This document shows positions 46,649 through 56,196 of a stretch of DNA of 64,000 nucleotides, one piece after another (within the stretch, counting starts at the first letter, position 1; each line of letters opens with the position of its first letter). Source of the DNA: Pseudomonas helvetica (GTDB taxonomy: Bacteria > Pseudomonadota > Gammaproteobacteria > Pseudomonadales > Pseudomonadaceae). Made by a program: the position numbers and the translations under genes. Below the pieces are notes generated by a model that made no database searches, had not been told where the DNA came from, and was given only the letters and a program-made list of their open reading frames with translations. The stretch is from NCBI RefSeq assembly GCF_039908645.1, contig NZ_CP150917.1, positions 3,359,501-3,423,500 on the forward strand, given 5' to 3'.

Positions 46649-48294
46649 GCAAACGCTGGGCTTTGCCGTTACTGCTTATCGCTTTCGGTCTGGTCTATCT
46701 GTTGCCGCTGGGCACGCATGGTCTGTGGATTCCGGATGAAACCCGCTACGCCCAGGTCAGTCAGGAAATGCTCCTGAGTGGCAACTGGGTGTCGCCGCAT
46801 TTCATGGGCCTGCGTTATTTCGAGAAACCGATTGCCGGTTACTGGATGATCGCCATCGGCCAGGCCGTGTTCGGCGAGAACCTGTTCGGGGTGCGCGTTG
46901 CGTCGGCACTCGCGACCGGTTTGAGCATCGTGCTGACCTACCTGATCGCACGCAGGCTCTGGAACGATCCGCGTAAAAGCATCGCCAGCGCATTGCTCTA
47001 CATGAGTTTCGCCGTGGTCGCCGGTCAAGGCGGCTATTCCAACCTCGACCCGCAATTCACGTTCTGGGTCAACCTGAGCCTGGTGGCCTTGTGGTTTGCG
47101 CTGGACAGCAGCAGTCGCAATGCGCGGCTGATGAGTTGGGCAACCCTGGGACTGGCCTGCGGCATGGGCTTCCTGACCAAGGGTTTCCTCGCCTGGTTGC
47201 TGCCGGTATTGATCGCCCTGCCCTACATGATCTGGCAAAAACGCTGGCGTGAACTGTTGGCCTACGGCCCGATGGCTATCGTGGTCGCGATTGTCGTCAG
47301 CCTGCCGTGGGTCCTGGCCGTGCATGCGCAGGAACCCGACTACTGGCGTTTCTTCTTCTGGCATGAACACATTCGCCGCTTTGCCGGTGACGACGCGCAG
47401 CACGCAGCGCCGTGGTGGTTCTACCTGCCGATGCTGGTAGCGTTCAGCCTGCCGTGGGCCGCATTCCTGCCTTCGGCGCTCAAGCAAGCGTGGCAAACCA
47501 GACGTCAGGCCAGCACCGGCTTCCTGCTGCTGTGGCTGGTCCTGCCGTTGGCGTTTTTCAGCCTGAGCAAAGGCAAGTTGCCAACCTACATCCTGCCGTG
47601 CCTGTTGCCCCTGGCACTGTTGATGGGCAATGCACTGATTGACCGACTGAACCTGGGGCAAAGCCGGCTGTTCAAGGTCAACGGCCTGCTGAACCTGGTC
47701 ATCGGCCTGACCACCTTGCTGGCGATGGTTTACCTGCAACTGAAAAAACCCGTGTATGTCGATGAAATGCACAGCCTGGTGCTGGTGTTCATCGTGCTCA
47801 TGGGCTGGATCCTGTCCAACCTGTTGCTGGTGGTTCGACCGTTGAGCGCATGGGCTGCGCCGGCAATCGGCAGCGGACTGCTGATCGCCATCCTGCCGGC
47901 TGCATTGCCGCACTCGGTGGTCTACAACAAGATGCCCGACCAGTTTGTCCTCCAGCACATTGACGAACTCAGCCAGACCAAAAGCCTGCTGAGCAATGAC
48001 CTGGGTGCTGCCTCCGCGGCGGCCTGGCGTCTGCAACGCCCTGAAGTGGCGTTGTACAACACCATCGGCGAAGTGAAATATGGCCTCGACTACCCGGATG
48101 CCGCGGCACGTCGGGTCGATACCGACCACGTGCAACAGTGGATGAGCGAAGCCCGCAAGACCGGCCCGGTGGGTGTCGTCATGCGCGTCAAGGGTGACGA
48201 TGAAGTCCACGAACTCGACCTGCTGCCCAAGGATGGCAAGCGTTACGAGCAAGGCAACATGGTCATTCTGATCATTCCACAGAGCGCGCCATGA
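46645..48294 (+). CDS. arnT: Undecaprenyl-phosphate aminoarabinose: lipid A transferase (operon copy)
   Basis: GT83 membrane transferase of 549 residues that places Ara4N on lipid A phosphates at the periplasmic face, lowering negative charge and giving polymyxin resistance. The catalytic loop [19 protein letters not shown] is near residue 30. [13 protein letters not shown] and [20 protein letters not shown] follow. The start overlaps the arnD stop by four bases. It closely matches the stand-alone copy at 33754. Confidence 0.96.
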   Translation: MSKRWALPLLLIAFGLVYLLPLGTHGLWIPDETRYAQVSQEMLLSGNWVSPHFMGLRYFEKPIAGYWMIAIGQAVFGENLFGVRVASALATGLSIVLTYLIARRLWNDPRKSIASALLYMSFAVVAGQGGYSNLDPQFTFWVNLSLVALWFALDSSSRNARLMSWATLGLACGMGFLTKGFLAWLLPVLIALPYMIWQKRWRELLAYGPMAIVVAIVVSLPWVLAVHAQEPDYWRFFFWHEHIRRFAGDDAQHAAPWWFYLPMLVAFSLPWAAFLPSALKQAWQTRRQASTGFLLLWLVLPLAFFSLSKGKLPTYILPCLLPLALLMGNALIDRLNLGQSRLFKVNGLLNLVIGLTTLLAMVYLQLKKPVYVDEMHSLVLVFIVLMGWILSNLLLVVRPLSAWAAPAIGSGLLIAILPAALPHSVVYNKMPDQFVLQHIDELSQTKSLLSNDLGAASAAAWRLQRPEVALYNTIGEVKYGLDYPDAAARRVDTDHVQQWMSEARKTGPVGVVMRVKGDDEVHELDLLPKDGKRYEQGNMVILIIPQSAP

Positions 48295-48635
48295 CCCTGA
48301 TTTTGCTGTTGTCCGCCTGTCTGCTGACCTGCATGGGCCAGATCGCCCAGAAATACGCCGTGGAGAGCTGGCGCGGCAAGGACTCCGGATGGAGCGAAAA
48401 ACTGCTCTCGCCGTGGTTGTGGCTGGCGCTGGCATGCCTGGGCTTTGGCCTGCTGGTATGGCTGCTGGTGTTGCAGCGCCTGGAAGTCGGTATCGCCTAC
48501 CCGATGCTCAGCCTCAACTTTGTGCTGATCACCCTGGCCGCCCACTTCGTCTTCCACGAAACCATTGATCGCCGTCACTGGATCGGTGTTGCGCTGATCA
48601 TCGCCGGCGTCGTTCTGCTCGGGAGGCACGCATGA
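48291..48635 (+). CDS. arnE: Ara4N-undecaprenol flippase subunit ArnE
   Basis: EamA/SMR-like protein of 114 residues with four helices. With ArnF it moves undecaprenyl-phosphate-Ara4N across the inner membrane. [20 protein letters not shown] and [21 protein letters not shown] are typical. It overlaps both neighbours by four bases. Confidence 0.92.
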   Translation: MTLILLLSACLLTCMGQIAQKYAVESWRGKDSGWSEKLLSPWLWLALACLGFGLLVWLLVLQRLEVGIAYPMLSLNFVLITLAAHFVFHETIDRRHWIGVALIIAGVVLLGRHA

Positions 48636-49045
48636 GCCTTCGTCGTGGAATCAGCTTTGCCATGGGCAGCGTCGCGCTGGTCAGTGCCGCCCAGTTGGGC
48701 ATGCGCTGGAGCATGAGCCATTTGCCACTGCCCGATCAGTGGCTGCAGGCCCTGAGCAACGGCAGCATCGACTTGCTCGCGATCGGCGTGGTCCTTGCGT
48801 CGATCTGCGCTTACGCCCTGTCCATGCTGTGCTGGCTCGCCGCTCTGCGCGATCTGCCGCTGGGCCGGGCCTACTCGCTGTTGAGTATCAGCTATGCACT
48901 GGTGTATCTATTGGCCGCCAGCCTGCCGCTGTTCAACGAAAACTTCAGTCTTTCCAAAACACTCGGGGTGGCCTTGGTCATCCTCGGTGTCATCACTATC
49001 AACTCTCGAACTGCTCGCGCCACAGAAGTCAGGAATGCCTCATGA
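48632..49045 (+). CDS. arnF: Ara4N-undecaprenol flippase subunit ArnF
   Basis: Partner of ArnE, 137 residues, four helices. [18 protein letters not shown] and [21 protein letters not shown] mark the family. It overlaps arnE and ugd by four bases each, so the flippase and the precursor enzyme are translated in series. Confidence 0.92.
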   Translation: MSLRRGISFAMGSVALVSAAQLGMRWSMSHLPLPDQWLQALSNGSIDLLAIGVVLASICAYALSMLCWLAALRDLPLGRAYSLLSISYALVYLLAASLPLFNENFSLSKTLGVALVILGVITINSRTARATEVRNAS

Positions 49046-50415
49046 AAATCAGTGTAATTGGTAGCGGTTATGTCGGTCTGGTGCAGGCGACTGTCCTGGC
49101 TGAAGTCGGTCATGATGTCGTCTGCATGGACGTCGATCAGAACAAGATCAAAATGCTGCAGAAAGGCCACGTCACTATCTTTGAACCAGGGCTGGAGAGC
49201 ATGGTCAAGGAGAACCTGGAGAGCGGGCGCCTGCACTTCACCAGCGACGAGAAAATGGCCATCGAGCACGGTCAGGTCCTGTTCATCGCTGTCGGCACAC
49301 CGTCGGACGAGGACGGCTCGGCCGACCTGAAATATGTCTTGTCCGTGGGTGATGCAGTTGCACGCCATCGCGTCGAGCCGCTGATTCTCGTGGAAAAGTC
49401 CACTGTTCCTGTCGGCACCGGCGATACCCTGCGCGCGCACATTGAAGGCGTGCTGAAAAAAGCCGGGCGCACCCTGGAATTCGATATCGTCTCCAACCCG
49501 GAATTTCTCAAGGAAGGCTCGGCCGTCAGCGACTGCCGCCGCCCTGACCGCATCGTCATCGGTTGCGAGCGTGAAGAAGTCCGTGAAGTGATGCGCGACC
49601 TCTACGCCCCCTTCAACCGCAACCATGACCGCATCATGTTCATGGACCTGCGCAGCGCCGAGCTGACCAAGTACGCAGCCAACTGCATGCTCGCGACCAA
49701 AATCAGCTTTATCAACCAGATCGCCGAACTGGCCGAACACCTGGGTGCGGATATCGAAGCCGTACGCATGGGCATCGGTGCAGACCAGCGCATCGGCTAC
49801 CACTTCATCTACCCTGGCTGCGGCTATGGCGGTTCGTGTTTCCCGAAAGATATGCGCGCATTGATCCACAGCGCCCAGGAAGCCAATTGCTCCAGCGACC
49901 TGCTGGAAGCGGTCGAGGCCATCAACCAGCGGCAGAAACACAAGCTGTTCGAACGCATCAACGCGTTCTACAAAGGCGAGCTGAAAGGCAAGACCTTCGC
50001 CCTCTGGGGTCTGGCATTCAAACCCAACACCGACGACATGCGCGATGCGCCAAGCCGCGTGCTGATGGAATCGTTGTGGGCTGCCGGCGCACACGTACGT
50101 GCATTCGACCCTGAAGCCATGCAGGAAACCCAACGCCTGTACCCGGATCAACCGAACCTGTCGCTGATGGGCACTCCGGAGTCCGCGCTGGTTGGCGCAG
50201 ACGCGTTGATCGTGTGCACCGAATGGCAACAGTTCAAGGCGCCGGACTTCAAGTTGATCGAAGAGCGTCTCAAAGCTCCGGTGATCTTCGACGGTCGCAA
50301 CCTGTACGACGCCGAACGCCTGGCACGTAAAGGCTTCAAGTACTTCCCGATGGGTCGTGGCGAGTCGCGCAACCTGCCAATCCCTCAGCAACAGTGGCCA
50401 GCTTCGTCCGTCTAA
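49042..50415 (+). CDS. ugd: UDP-glucose 6-dehydrogenase
   Basis: Cytosolic dehydrogenase of 457 residues that makes UDP-glucuronate, the precursor used by ArnA. It has the NAD fold [20 protein letters not shown], the substrate helix [21 protein letters not shown] and the catalytic Cys in [16 protein letters not shown]. The C-terminal domain contains [19 protein letters not shown] at 49042 overlaps arnF; longer frames upstream are out-of-phase extensions and rejected. Confidence 0.96.
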   Translation: MKISVIGSGYVGLVQATVLAEVGHDVVCMDVDQNKIKMLQKGHVTIFEPGLESMVKENLESGRLHFTSDEKMAIEHGQVLFIAVGTPSDEDGSADLKYVLSVGDAVARHRVEPLILVEKSTVPVGTGDTLRAHIEGVLKKAGRTLEFDIVSNPEFLKEGSAVSDCRRPDRIVIGCEREEVREVMRDLYAPFNRNHDRIMFMDLRSAELTKYAANCMLATKISFINQIAELAEHLGADIEAVRMGIGADQRIGYHFIYPGCGYGGSCFPKDMRALIHSAQEANCSSDLLEAVEAINQRQKHKLFERINAFYKGELKGKTFALWGLAFKPNTDDMRDAPSRVLMESLWAAGAHVRAFDPEAMQETQRLYPDQPNLSLMGTPESALVGADALIVCTEWQQFKAPDFKLIEERLKAPVIFDGRNLYDAERLARKGFKYFPMGRGESRNLPIPQQQWPASSV

Positions 50416-50429
50416 GCCCAGGAGGCCGC

Positions 50430-52037
50430 GTGCACGCATATCCATCGACAGGGATCCGTCAACAATCGTTAGGTCTGGGGCTACTGGCGCTGCTGCTGTT
50501 CTGCGCCGGGGTCTACCAGCAATCGGCGATCGGGTTCGACACGCGGTTTGTACTGTTTGCCCAGGAAATGCTGCGTCATGGGCCGGGATTCTTCCCGACC
50601 ACCTATGGCCAGCCTTACGCTGATTACTGGGCCACCTCGACGTTTTTTACCTGGCTGCTTTCGCTGCCCTTTGGCCAGGTAAACGCGTTGACGGCCTGGT
50701 TACCCAGCGCCATTGCCTCAGCGACGATTGTCACGCTGATGTACCGGTTGGTAGCGCCCTACTCCAGAACCTGGGCGCTGATCAGCATTGCCTTGATGAT
50801 GCTGAGCAATACCTTCATCACCGAAACCCGCGCCGTGTCCCTCGACCAGATGGTCGCGGCCGTGACCTTCGCCGTGTTCTATCTGGGCTATGCCGCTGAC
50901 CACTTTCAGGCACCGCGACGACTGCCGCTGATACTCGCGTTGCTGGTGCTCGGTTTTGCCATTCGCGGGCCTGTCGGCCTGGTGGTGCCTACCGGCGTCT
51001 TGTGCAGTTATTACCTGCTCAATGGCCAGTGGCGGCGGATGATCACGATCGGCTTGCTGGCAGCTTTGCTGCTGGCAGCCGGTATTGGTTTGTTGCTGTG
51101 GCTGGCCAACGCCAGTGGCGGTCCGACCTTCGTGCAAGACGTGATCCGCATGCAGTTCATGGGGCGCATGGATGGCCGCGAAGGCGCGAGCGGTCCGCTG
51201 TTTTACTTCAGCAGCTCGCTGGGCAACTATGCGCTGGCGTATCCCTTGGCAGTCGTGGTGCTGGCCGCGGTCTTGCTGTTCGGCCGCAAGGATCGCGGAC
51301 CGGCGTTGCGCCTGCTGACCTTGTGCACCGCTGCCGGGCTGGTCGTGATGATTGGCCTGTCGATTCCGATGGCGAAAAAAGCCCGCTACATGCTGCCGAT
51401 GCTGCCGATGGCCGCGATCATTGCCGCGTACCCGTTCCAGGGCGCGCAGGGCCGGGTATTCCAGTGGTTGCGCGGCCTGATGCAGGGCCTGTGGCTACTT
51501 ATTCCTGGCCTGCTGATCGTCGGGCTGCTGGTCGCCAAGCGACGCTTCCCGGAACATCTCACCTCGGTGACGGCGGTGATGACGATTCTCGGGGTGTTGC
51601 AGGTGATCGCACTGGGGCTGTTGTTCAAGCCACGCGTACGTGCAGTGGGCCTGGCGTTCACCGCAGTGCTGGCGTTGTGGTCGACCTACATTCTGGTGTT
51701 CGAGCCCGCAGAGCGCAGGCTCTTCGACACCCGTACGTTCAGTCGTGCAGCCTTTGAGCTGATCCAGAAAGACCCGGCGCCTGTGGTCTTGCACGCCATG
51801 GGCAAAGACGCCAAGGCGATCAAGTTCATGGTCAACGTCGAGCAAGATCTGTTCCCGGTCTTCACTCATTCAGTGCAAGAACTGGAAAACCTGAAAGGCC
51901 CTGCCTGGCTGGTGATGGAAAAAAGTGACTACGAGGCCCTGAAAGGCTCTCGGTTGGCAACATTGCAACCAGTGCTGAACGGGAACTTCGACAAGGACGA
52001 TTACGTCCTGCTGCATCTGGTACCCGTGCAGCCCTGA
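50430..52037 (+). CDS. GT39/ArnT-related glycosyltransferase ending the arn operon
   Basis: Polytopic membrane transferase of 535 residues with about 11 helices. It has an acidic first loop, SAIGFDTRFVLFAQEMLRHGPGFFP, followed by GQPYADYWATSTFFTWLLSLPFG, as in the GT-C fold. GLSIPMAKKARYMLPMLPMAAIIAAYPF parallels the ArnT block. The GTG at 50430 has a perfect AGGAGG four bases upstream, and it starts 14 bases after ugd. The sugar and acceptor are unknown; the operon suggests envelope or lipid A decoration. Confidence 0.82.
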   Translation: MHAYPSTGIRQQSLGLGLLALLLFCAGVYQQSAIGFDTRFVLFAQEMLRHGPGFFPTTYGQPYADYWATSTFFTWLLSLPFGQVNALTAWLPSAIASATIVTLMYRLVAPYSRTWALISIALMMLSNTFITETRAVSLDQMVAAVTFAVFYLGYAADHFQAPRRLPLILALLVLGFAIRGPVGLVVPTGVLCSYYLLNGQWRRMITIGLLAALLLAAGIGLLLWLANASGGPTFVQDVIRMQFMGRMDGREGASGPLFYFSSSLGNYALAYPLAVVVLAAVLLFGRKDRGPALRLLTLCTAAGLVVMIGLSIPMAKKARYMLPMLPMAAIIAAYPFQGAQGRVFQWLRGLMQGLWLLIPGLLIVGLLVAKRRFPEHLTSVTAVMTILGVLQVIALGLLFKPRVRAVGLAFTAVLALWSTYILVFEPAERRLFDTRTFSRAAFELIQKDPAPVVLHAMGKDAKAIKFMVNVEQDLFPVFTHSVQELENLKGPAWLVMEKSDYEALKGSRLATLQPVLNGNFDKDDYVLLHLVPVQP

Positions 52038-52079
52038 ACGGGTTGCACATCGTCTGGGCGCTTGCTTAAGCTTGCGCCC

Positions 52080-52595
52080 ATGACTCCCTCCCTCCGCCGT
52101 GCCCAATTCGACGATGCCAGCGCACTGCCCGCCGTAGAGCGCTCAGCTGCCATTCTCTTCCGTAATGACCCTGAACTTGCCTGGCTTGCCGACGCCCCCG
52201 TGACCAGCGTCGAACAGCACCTGCGCGCCATAGAGTCCGCGCAGGTCTGGGTTGCCGAGATGGCCAATGGATCAATCGTGGGTTTTCTCAGCGCCCATGC
52301 CGTCGATACCGAACTGCATATCCAGGAGGTTTCTGTCAGCAGCGCGTTTCAGGGCCAGGGCCTGGGGCGCAGGTTGTTGCAGACCGCCCTTGAGTACGCA
52401 CGCCATAGCGGGTTGACCGCGCTGACGCTGACGACCTTTCGCGAACTGCCGTGGAACGAGCCGTTTTATCAGCGGTTCGGCTTTGAAACCCTGGCATTTT
52501 TCGATCTCGATCAACGCTTGCAGGCAGTGCTGGAGGCGGAAATCGCCCATGGATTGCCTGGCGCCCGACGGTGTGCGATGCGTTATTGCATCTAG
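52080..52595 (+). CDS. GNAT-family N-acetyltransferase
   Basis: Acetyl-CoA-dependent acetyltransferase of 171 residues. The acetyl-CoA loop is VSVSSAFQGQGLGRRLLQTALEYAR (about residues 88-112; Q/R-x-x-G-x-G/A), and ELPWNEPFYQRFGFE is the family's C-terminal block. It is probably cytoplasmic. The substrate is unknown. ATG 52080 is preferred over the TTG 18 bases upstream. A gap of 42 bases separates it from the convergent P-loop gene. Confidence 0.85.
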   Translation: MTPSLRRAQFDDASALPAVERSAAILFRNDPELAWLADAPVTSVEQHLRAIESAQVWVAEMANGSIVGFLSAHAVDTELHIQEVSVSSAFQGQGLGRRLLQTALEYARHSGLTALTLTTFRELPWNEPFYQRFGFETLAFFDLDQRLQAVLEAEIAHGLPGARRCAMRYCI

Positions 52596-52637
52596 CCGTA
52601 AAGGGTACACTTGGGTCGCGGGTCTTCTGAGAGTTCA

Positions 52638-53177
52638 TCAATTCGGGATCGCAGCAATTACTACTGCGAGCAACGACTCGATCGGCAACTCTCCGCTTAC
52701 CCTAACGGAGGGTAAGGTCAACTGCTTGAGCCACTGTTCATGCCGTGGTCGGCTGCGGCCAGCTTGAGCACCGCTCTCATATCCTTCGGCCCACGCGAGG
52801 AACGCCAGGTGATTCGCATGCATGTCCCCTCCAGGAAGAATACGTTGACCATAGCGCTGTGATTCACGCGCCTTTAGACGTTCTACTCGAAGCAGTGTCG
52901 GAGTATCAACGAAGACGACCAAATTGGAAGATTGAATCACTTCGTCTCCCCAGCCATCTAATGAGCCGGAGAGAACCCATTGACCATCAGCCAGACTACG
53001 GTTGAGTAGGTCAACTCTCTCTGCGGGAGGTCGTGATCGCTCGAAGGGTGGTTCTGTCGGGTACCAATAGTAGTCATCGACATCAAAATGAGGCACTTGA
53101 AGCTTTGCTGCCAGTGCAGCCCCCAGAGTACTCACTCCGGCCCCAGATGCACCGCTTATGTAAATCCGCTTGTTCAC
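52638..53177 (-). CDS. Small P-loop NTPase (adenylate-kinase-like)
   Basis: Protein of 179 residues with Walker A GASGAGVSTL at residues 8-17, where the usual Lys of GxGKS/T is replaced by Val, which is notable. HFDVDDYYWYPTEPPFERSR is the lid-type block of small AAA/shikimate-kinase-like proteins, and WVLSGSLDGWGDEVIQSSNLVVFVDTP holds a Walker-B-like stretch. GTG at 53177 follows AGGAG with nine-base spacing. Base composition is less GC-rich than the neighbours. Function unknown; the missing Lys makes catalysis doubtful. Confidence 0.72.
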   Translation of the reverse strand: MNKRIYISGASGAGVSTLGAALAAKLQVPHFDVDDYYWYPTEPPFERSRPPAERVDLLNRSLADGQWVLSGSLDGWGDEVIQSSNLVVFVDTPTLLRVERLKARESQRYGQRILPGGDMHANHLAFLAWAEGYESGAQAGRSRPRHEQWLKQLTLPSVRVSGELPIESLLAVVIAAIPN

Positions 53178-53259
53178 TTCATAGGGCTCCTTTCTAGCGG
53201 GACATAATATGCGGGAATCCGATAGCGTGGGATTGCTTAACCTCATCAGGTTGAAAGGC

Positions 53260-53280
53260 TAAAACAGACGTGCTGTTTTA
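53260..53280. promoter_or_regulatory. TAAAACAG-N5-CTGTTTTA palindrome
   Basis: Perfect 8-base arms in the gap between the P-loop gene (start 53177) and the LysR gene (stop 53426). It may be an operator for the P-loop gene or a terminator for the LysR gene. Confidence 0.35.
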
Positions 53281-53425
53281 ATTGTCCACCGATCACTTGC
53301 AAAAGTAATCGGCGCTCCCGCACGGACGTTATAAACGCCAAACCCTGCGACAACTCCGCCACTCTATCAGCGGCTACCGAGCAGACAGACATTCGCGCTC
53401 AATGCCCACGGTGAATGACCTGACA

Positions 53426-54391
53426 TCAAACGCTCGCCTTCAGATCCACCCCCAAGGCTTGGGCAAACGCCTTGACCAACGGACTGCGCACCGTGTTGTG
53501 CCGCAGGATCAAATTGAACGGTGTATTGAAACTGATCAGGTCAGGCCGCAGGGCTCTGAACGTGCCTTGTGCAACCAGAGTCGCGGCATAGTGTTGTGGC
53601 AGAAAACCCAGGAAACGTCCGGTTTTGATCAGCATGGCGACCGCTTCGACCTGTGACGCCGAGGCGGAAAAACTGTCGTATCGGGCAAACGTCAGCTTGT
53701 CTCGGTGGATGGCGTAGCGATGGTTGATGAACTCATGCTGCTTGAGCACATCTTCGCCCATCTGCTCATTCGGAACGCTGAACAACGGGTGCCCCACCGC
53801 GCAGTAGGCCTCTGATCTTTCTTCATACAACGTGAAGTAATCGAACTCTTCTCTTTTCTGATAAACCGGCACTATTCCGGCGACCAACCGCCCTTCTACA
53901 ACGCCTCTTTCCACTTCATCCAGTTGCGAGGCCTGAAGTTGAAAGCGCACCTTCGGCGACTCTTCATTTATTCGTTTCAATGCAGCAACTAACGGAGAGT
54001 TTTCATCGGTAATCGTATTGTCGATCACCCCTACTCCCAAGTCGCCAATCAATTCATTTTGAGCGCAACTAAGCTTGTCTCGAAAGTTGTCGACCGAGGC
54101 AAATAAGTCAATCGACGCCTGATAGACCAGGCGCCCTTCTTCGGTCAGATTAAATCCCTCTCGCCCCCGAGTACACAGGCGCATGCCAATGCGAATCTCA
54201 AGGTCGGATATCTGTTTGCTGATGGCTGCCAGCCCGACATTCAGCTCGTTTTGAGCCGCACTAAAACCTCCGGCCTCGACCACTGCCTTGAACACTTTGA
54301 GCAGTTTGAAGTCCAGCCCGCTCAGGGCCAAAGGCGCTCGATGGGCCGTTTTCAACGGCGGGTTTCCAGAATTGGAAAGTGGGGTTTCCAT
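53426..54391 (-). CDS. LysR-family regulator of the C-N lyase / ABC / deacetylase cluster
   Basis: LysR-type regulator of 321 residues with an unusually long N-terminal extension before the helix-turn-helix (LDFKLLKVFKAVVEAGGFSAAQNELNVGLAAISKQISDLEIRIG begins near residue 26). A full effector domain follows. It is transcribed divergently from the lyase gene, with a 294-base gap, so the catabolic operon is the likely target. The inducer is unknown. Confidence 0.86.
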   Translation of the reverse strand: METPLSNSGNPPLKTAHRAPLALSGLDFKLLKVFKAVVEAGGFSAAQNELNVGLAAISKQISDLEIRIGMRLCTRGREGFNLTEEGRLVYQASIDLFASVDNFRDKLSCAQNELIGDLGVGVIDNTITDENSPLVAALKRINEESPKVRFQLQASQLDEVERGVVEGRLVAGIVPVYQKREEFDYFTLYEERSEAYCAVGHPLFSVPNEQMGEDVLKQHEFINHRYAIHRDKLTFARYDSFSASASQVEAVAMLIKTGRFLGFLPQHYAATLVAQGTFRALRPDLISFNTPFNLILRHNTVRSPLVKAFAQALGVDLKASV

Positions 54392-54685
54392 AATGCTTAT
54401 TTACCTCTGGCGCCCGATTCAACAGTCTGTGTCCAACAGCAAAAACAACGCTGGCTAATAATAATGAACACAGAAAACCAGGCTTGGCAACTCTCAATAA
54501 TTCCCCCCGATCAGCGCCAACTCGCTGATTCGAAACTATTAAAAGCTGACACTTCGATCAGCTCTCGCCACTTGCAACTGCCCTCTTGAAAACTGCATGA
54601 GCCGAACCACGCCCGGATGATCCCGGCGAGTGTTCAAGGCTCTGCGTAACGACATCAGTTCGTGTTACCGACGAGGAAAACAACA

Positions 54686-56113
54686 ATGACTCAAGCAACC
54701 GATCGTTTGTGGGGGGCGCGTTTCAAAAGCGGTCCATCCGAAGCCCTGGCAGCCCTGTCCCGCTGCCCTGAGCGGTACTTCCGCCTCACCCCTTACGACC
54801 TGGCCGGTTCCAAGGCCCATGCCGGGGAACTGCACCGCGCCGGTTTGCTCGATGCGCTGGAAACCCAAACCATGCTCGATGCGCTGGAGCGTATCGGTGA
54901 AGACTTCCGTGCTGGCTTTGTCAGCCCGACGCTGGATGACGAAGACGTCCACACCTTCATCGAGCGCCTGCTGACTGAACGCCTTGGGGCGCTGGGTGGC
55001 AAGCTGCGCGCCGGACGCTCGCGCAACGACCAGACTGCCAACGATCTGCGGCTGTTTCTGCGTGATCACGCTCGCACCCTGACCACCGAAGTGCTGGCCC
55101 TGCAACAGGCGCTGGTCGAGCAGGCCGAGCTGCACATCGACAGCATTTGCCCGGGTTTCACTCACCTGCAACAGGCGCAACCGATCGTGTTTGCCCATCA
55201 CTTGCTGGCCCACGCCCAGTCGATGCTGCGCGATGTGCAACGTCTGGTGGATTGGGACGTGCGCACTTCCCTGTCGCCATTGGGTGCAGCGGCCATGGCC
55301 GGTTCGGCTATCGCGCGTCAGCCGCAGCAATCAGCGAAGGAAATGGGCTACAGCGGTGTCTGCGAAAACTCCATCGACGCCGTGGCCAGCCGAGACCACG
55401 TCGCCGAGTTTCTGTTCGTTGCGAGCATGCTCGGCGTCAACATCTCGCGTCTGGCCGAAGAGTTTTGCCTGTGGTCTTCGCGGCAATTTCTCTGGGTTGC
55501 GCTGGACGATGCCTACGCCACCGGCAGTTCGATCATGCCGCAGAAGAAAAACCCGGACATCGCCGAGCTGGCGCGGGGCAAGGCTGGCCGTTTGATCGGC
55601 AACCTGACCGGTCTGCTGTCGACCCTCAAATCCCTGCCGCTGTCTTACAACCGCGATTTGAGCGAAGACAAGAACGGTGTGCTCGACAGCGTCGACACCC
55701 TGCTACTGGTGCTGCCAGCCATGGCCGGGATGGTTGCGACCATGAAGGTCAATGTCGAAGAGCTGCGTCGCCAGGCACCGCTGGGCTTCACTCTCGCCAC
55801 CGAGGTCGCCGACTGGCTGGCGGTGCGCGGTGTGCCGTTCAAGGAGGCCCACGAAATCACCGGAGCGCTGGTTCAGGCCTGTGAGAAACACGATATCGAA
55901 CTGTGGGAAGCCTCACCGGCGCTGCTGGCCGAGATCGATGTGCGCCTGACCCCCGAAGTTCGCGACAGCCTGACCCTGGAAGCCGCCATCGCTGCCCGCA
56001 GTGGCTGGGGCGGAACCGCGCCGCAGCAGGTCCGTGAACAGATCGGCCGCTTGAAAACCGCCCTCGCCGCACAGCAGCAATGGGCCAAAAACTATCAAGG
56101 CTTCCGCCTCTGA
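54686..56113 (+). CDS. Argininosuccinate-lyase-family C-N lyase
   Basis: Aspartase/fumarase-superfamily enzyme of 475 residues, closest to argininosuccinate lyase. Signatures are GRSRND (110-115), THLQQAQP (159-166; the usual Arg of TxLxRAQP is Gln) and GSSIMPQKKNPD (280-291) with the catalytic Ser. Chemistry in this family releases fumarate from a succinylated amine. The gene sits with an amino-acid importer and hydrolases rather than with arg genes, which argues for a catabolic relative such as iminodisuccinate or EDDS lyase. ATG 54686 follows GAGGAAAA. Confidence 0.85.
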   Translation: MTQATDRLWGARFKSGPSEALAALSRCPERYFRLTPYDLAGSKAHAGELHRAGLLDALETQTMLDALERIGEDFRAGFVSPTLDDEDVHTFIERLLTERLGALGGKLRAGRSRNDQTANDLRLFLRDHARTLTTEVLALQQALVEQAELHIDSICPGFTHLQQAQPIVFAHHLLAHAQSMLRDVQRLVDWDVRTSLSPLGAAAMAGSAIARQPQQSAKEMGYSGVCENSIDAVASRDHVAEFLFVASMLGVNISRLAEEFCLWSSRQFLWVALDDAYATGSSIMPQKKNPDIAELARGKAGRLIGNLTGLLSTLKSLPLSYNRDLSEDKNGVLDSVDTLLLVLPAMAGMVATMKVNVEELRRQAPLGFTLATEVADWLAVRGVPFKEAHEITGALVQACEKHDIELWEASPALLAEIDVRLTPEVRDSLTLEAAIAARSGWGGTAPQQVREQIGRLKTALAAQQQWAKNYQGFRL

Positions 56114-56126
56114 ATAAAGCACAACC

Positions 56127-56157
56127 CCCTGTAGGAGCAAAGCTTGCTCCTACAGGG
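56127..56157. repeat. REP-type palindrome
   Basis: CCCTGTAGGAGC and GCTCCTACAGGG arms (12 bases) around AAAGCTT, the form of a common intergenic REP sequence in fluorescent pseudomonads. It lies between the lyase and permease genes and may moderate read-through or mRNA decay. Confidence 0.75.
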
Positions 56158-56196
56158 ATTGTGTTGATCTGAAACACCCGTGTTCGGAGAACCGAA

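Noticed and set aside
46669..48435. 588-codon open frame antisense to arnT
   Set aside because: Shadow frame; Gln/Arg/His-rich translation typical of antisense of a high-GC membrane protein gene.
54463..54589. 41-codon frame in the LysR/lyase divergent region
   Set aside because: No ribosome binding site and no recognisable features; the region is needed for divergent promoters.
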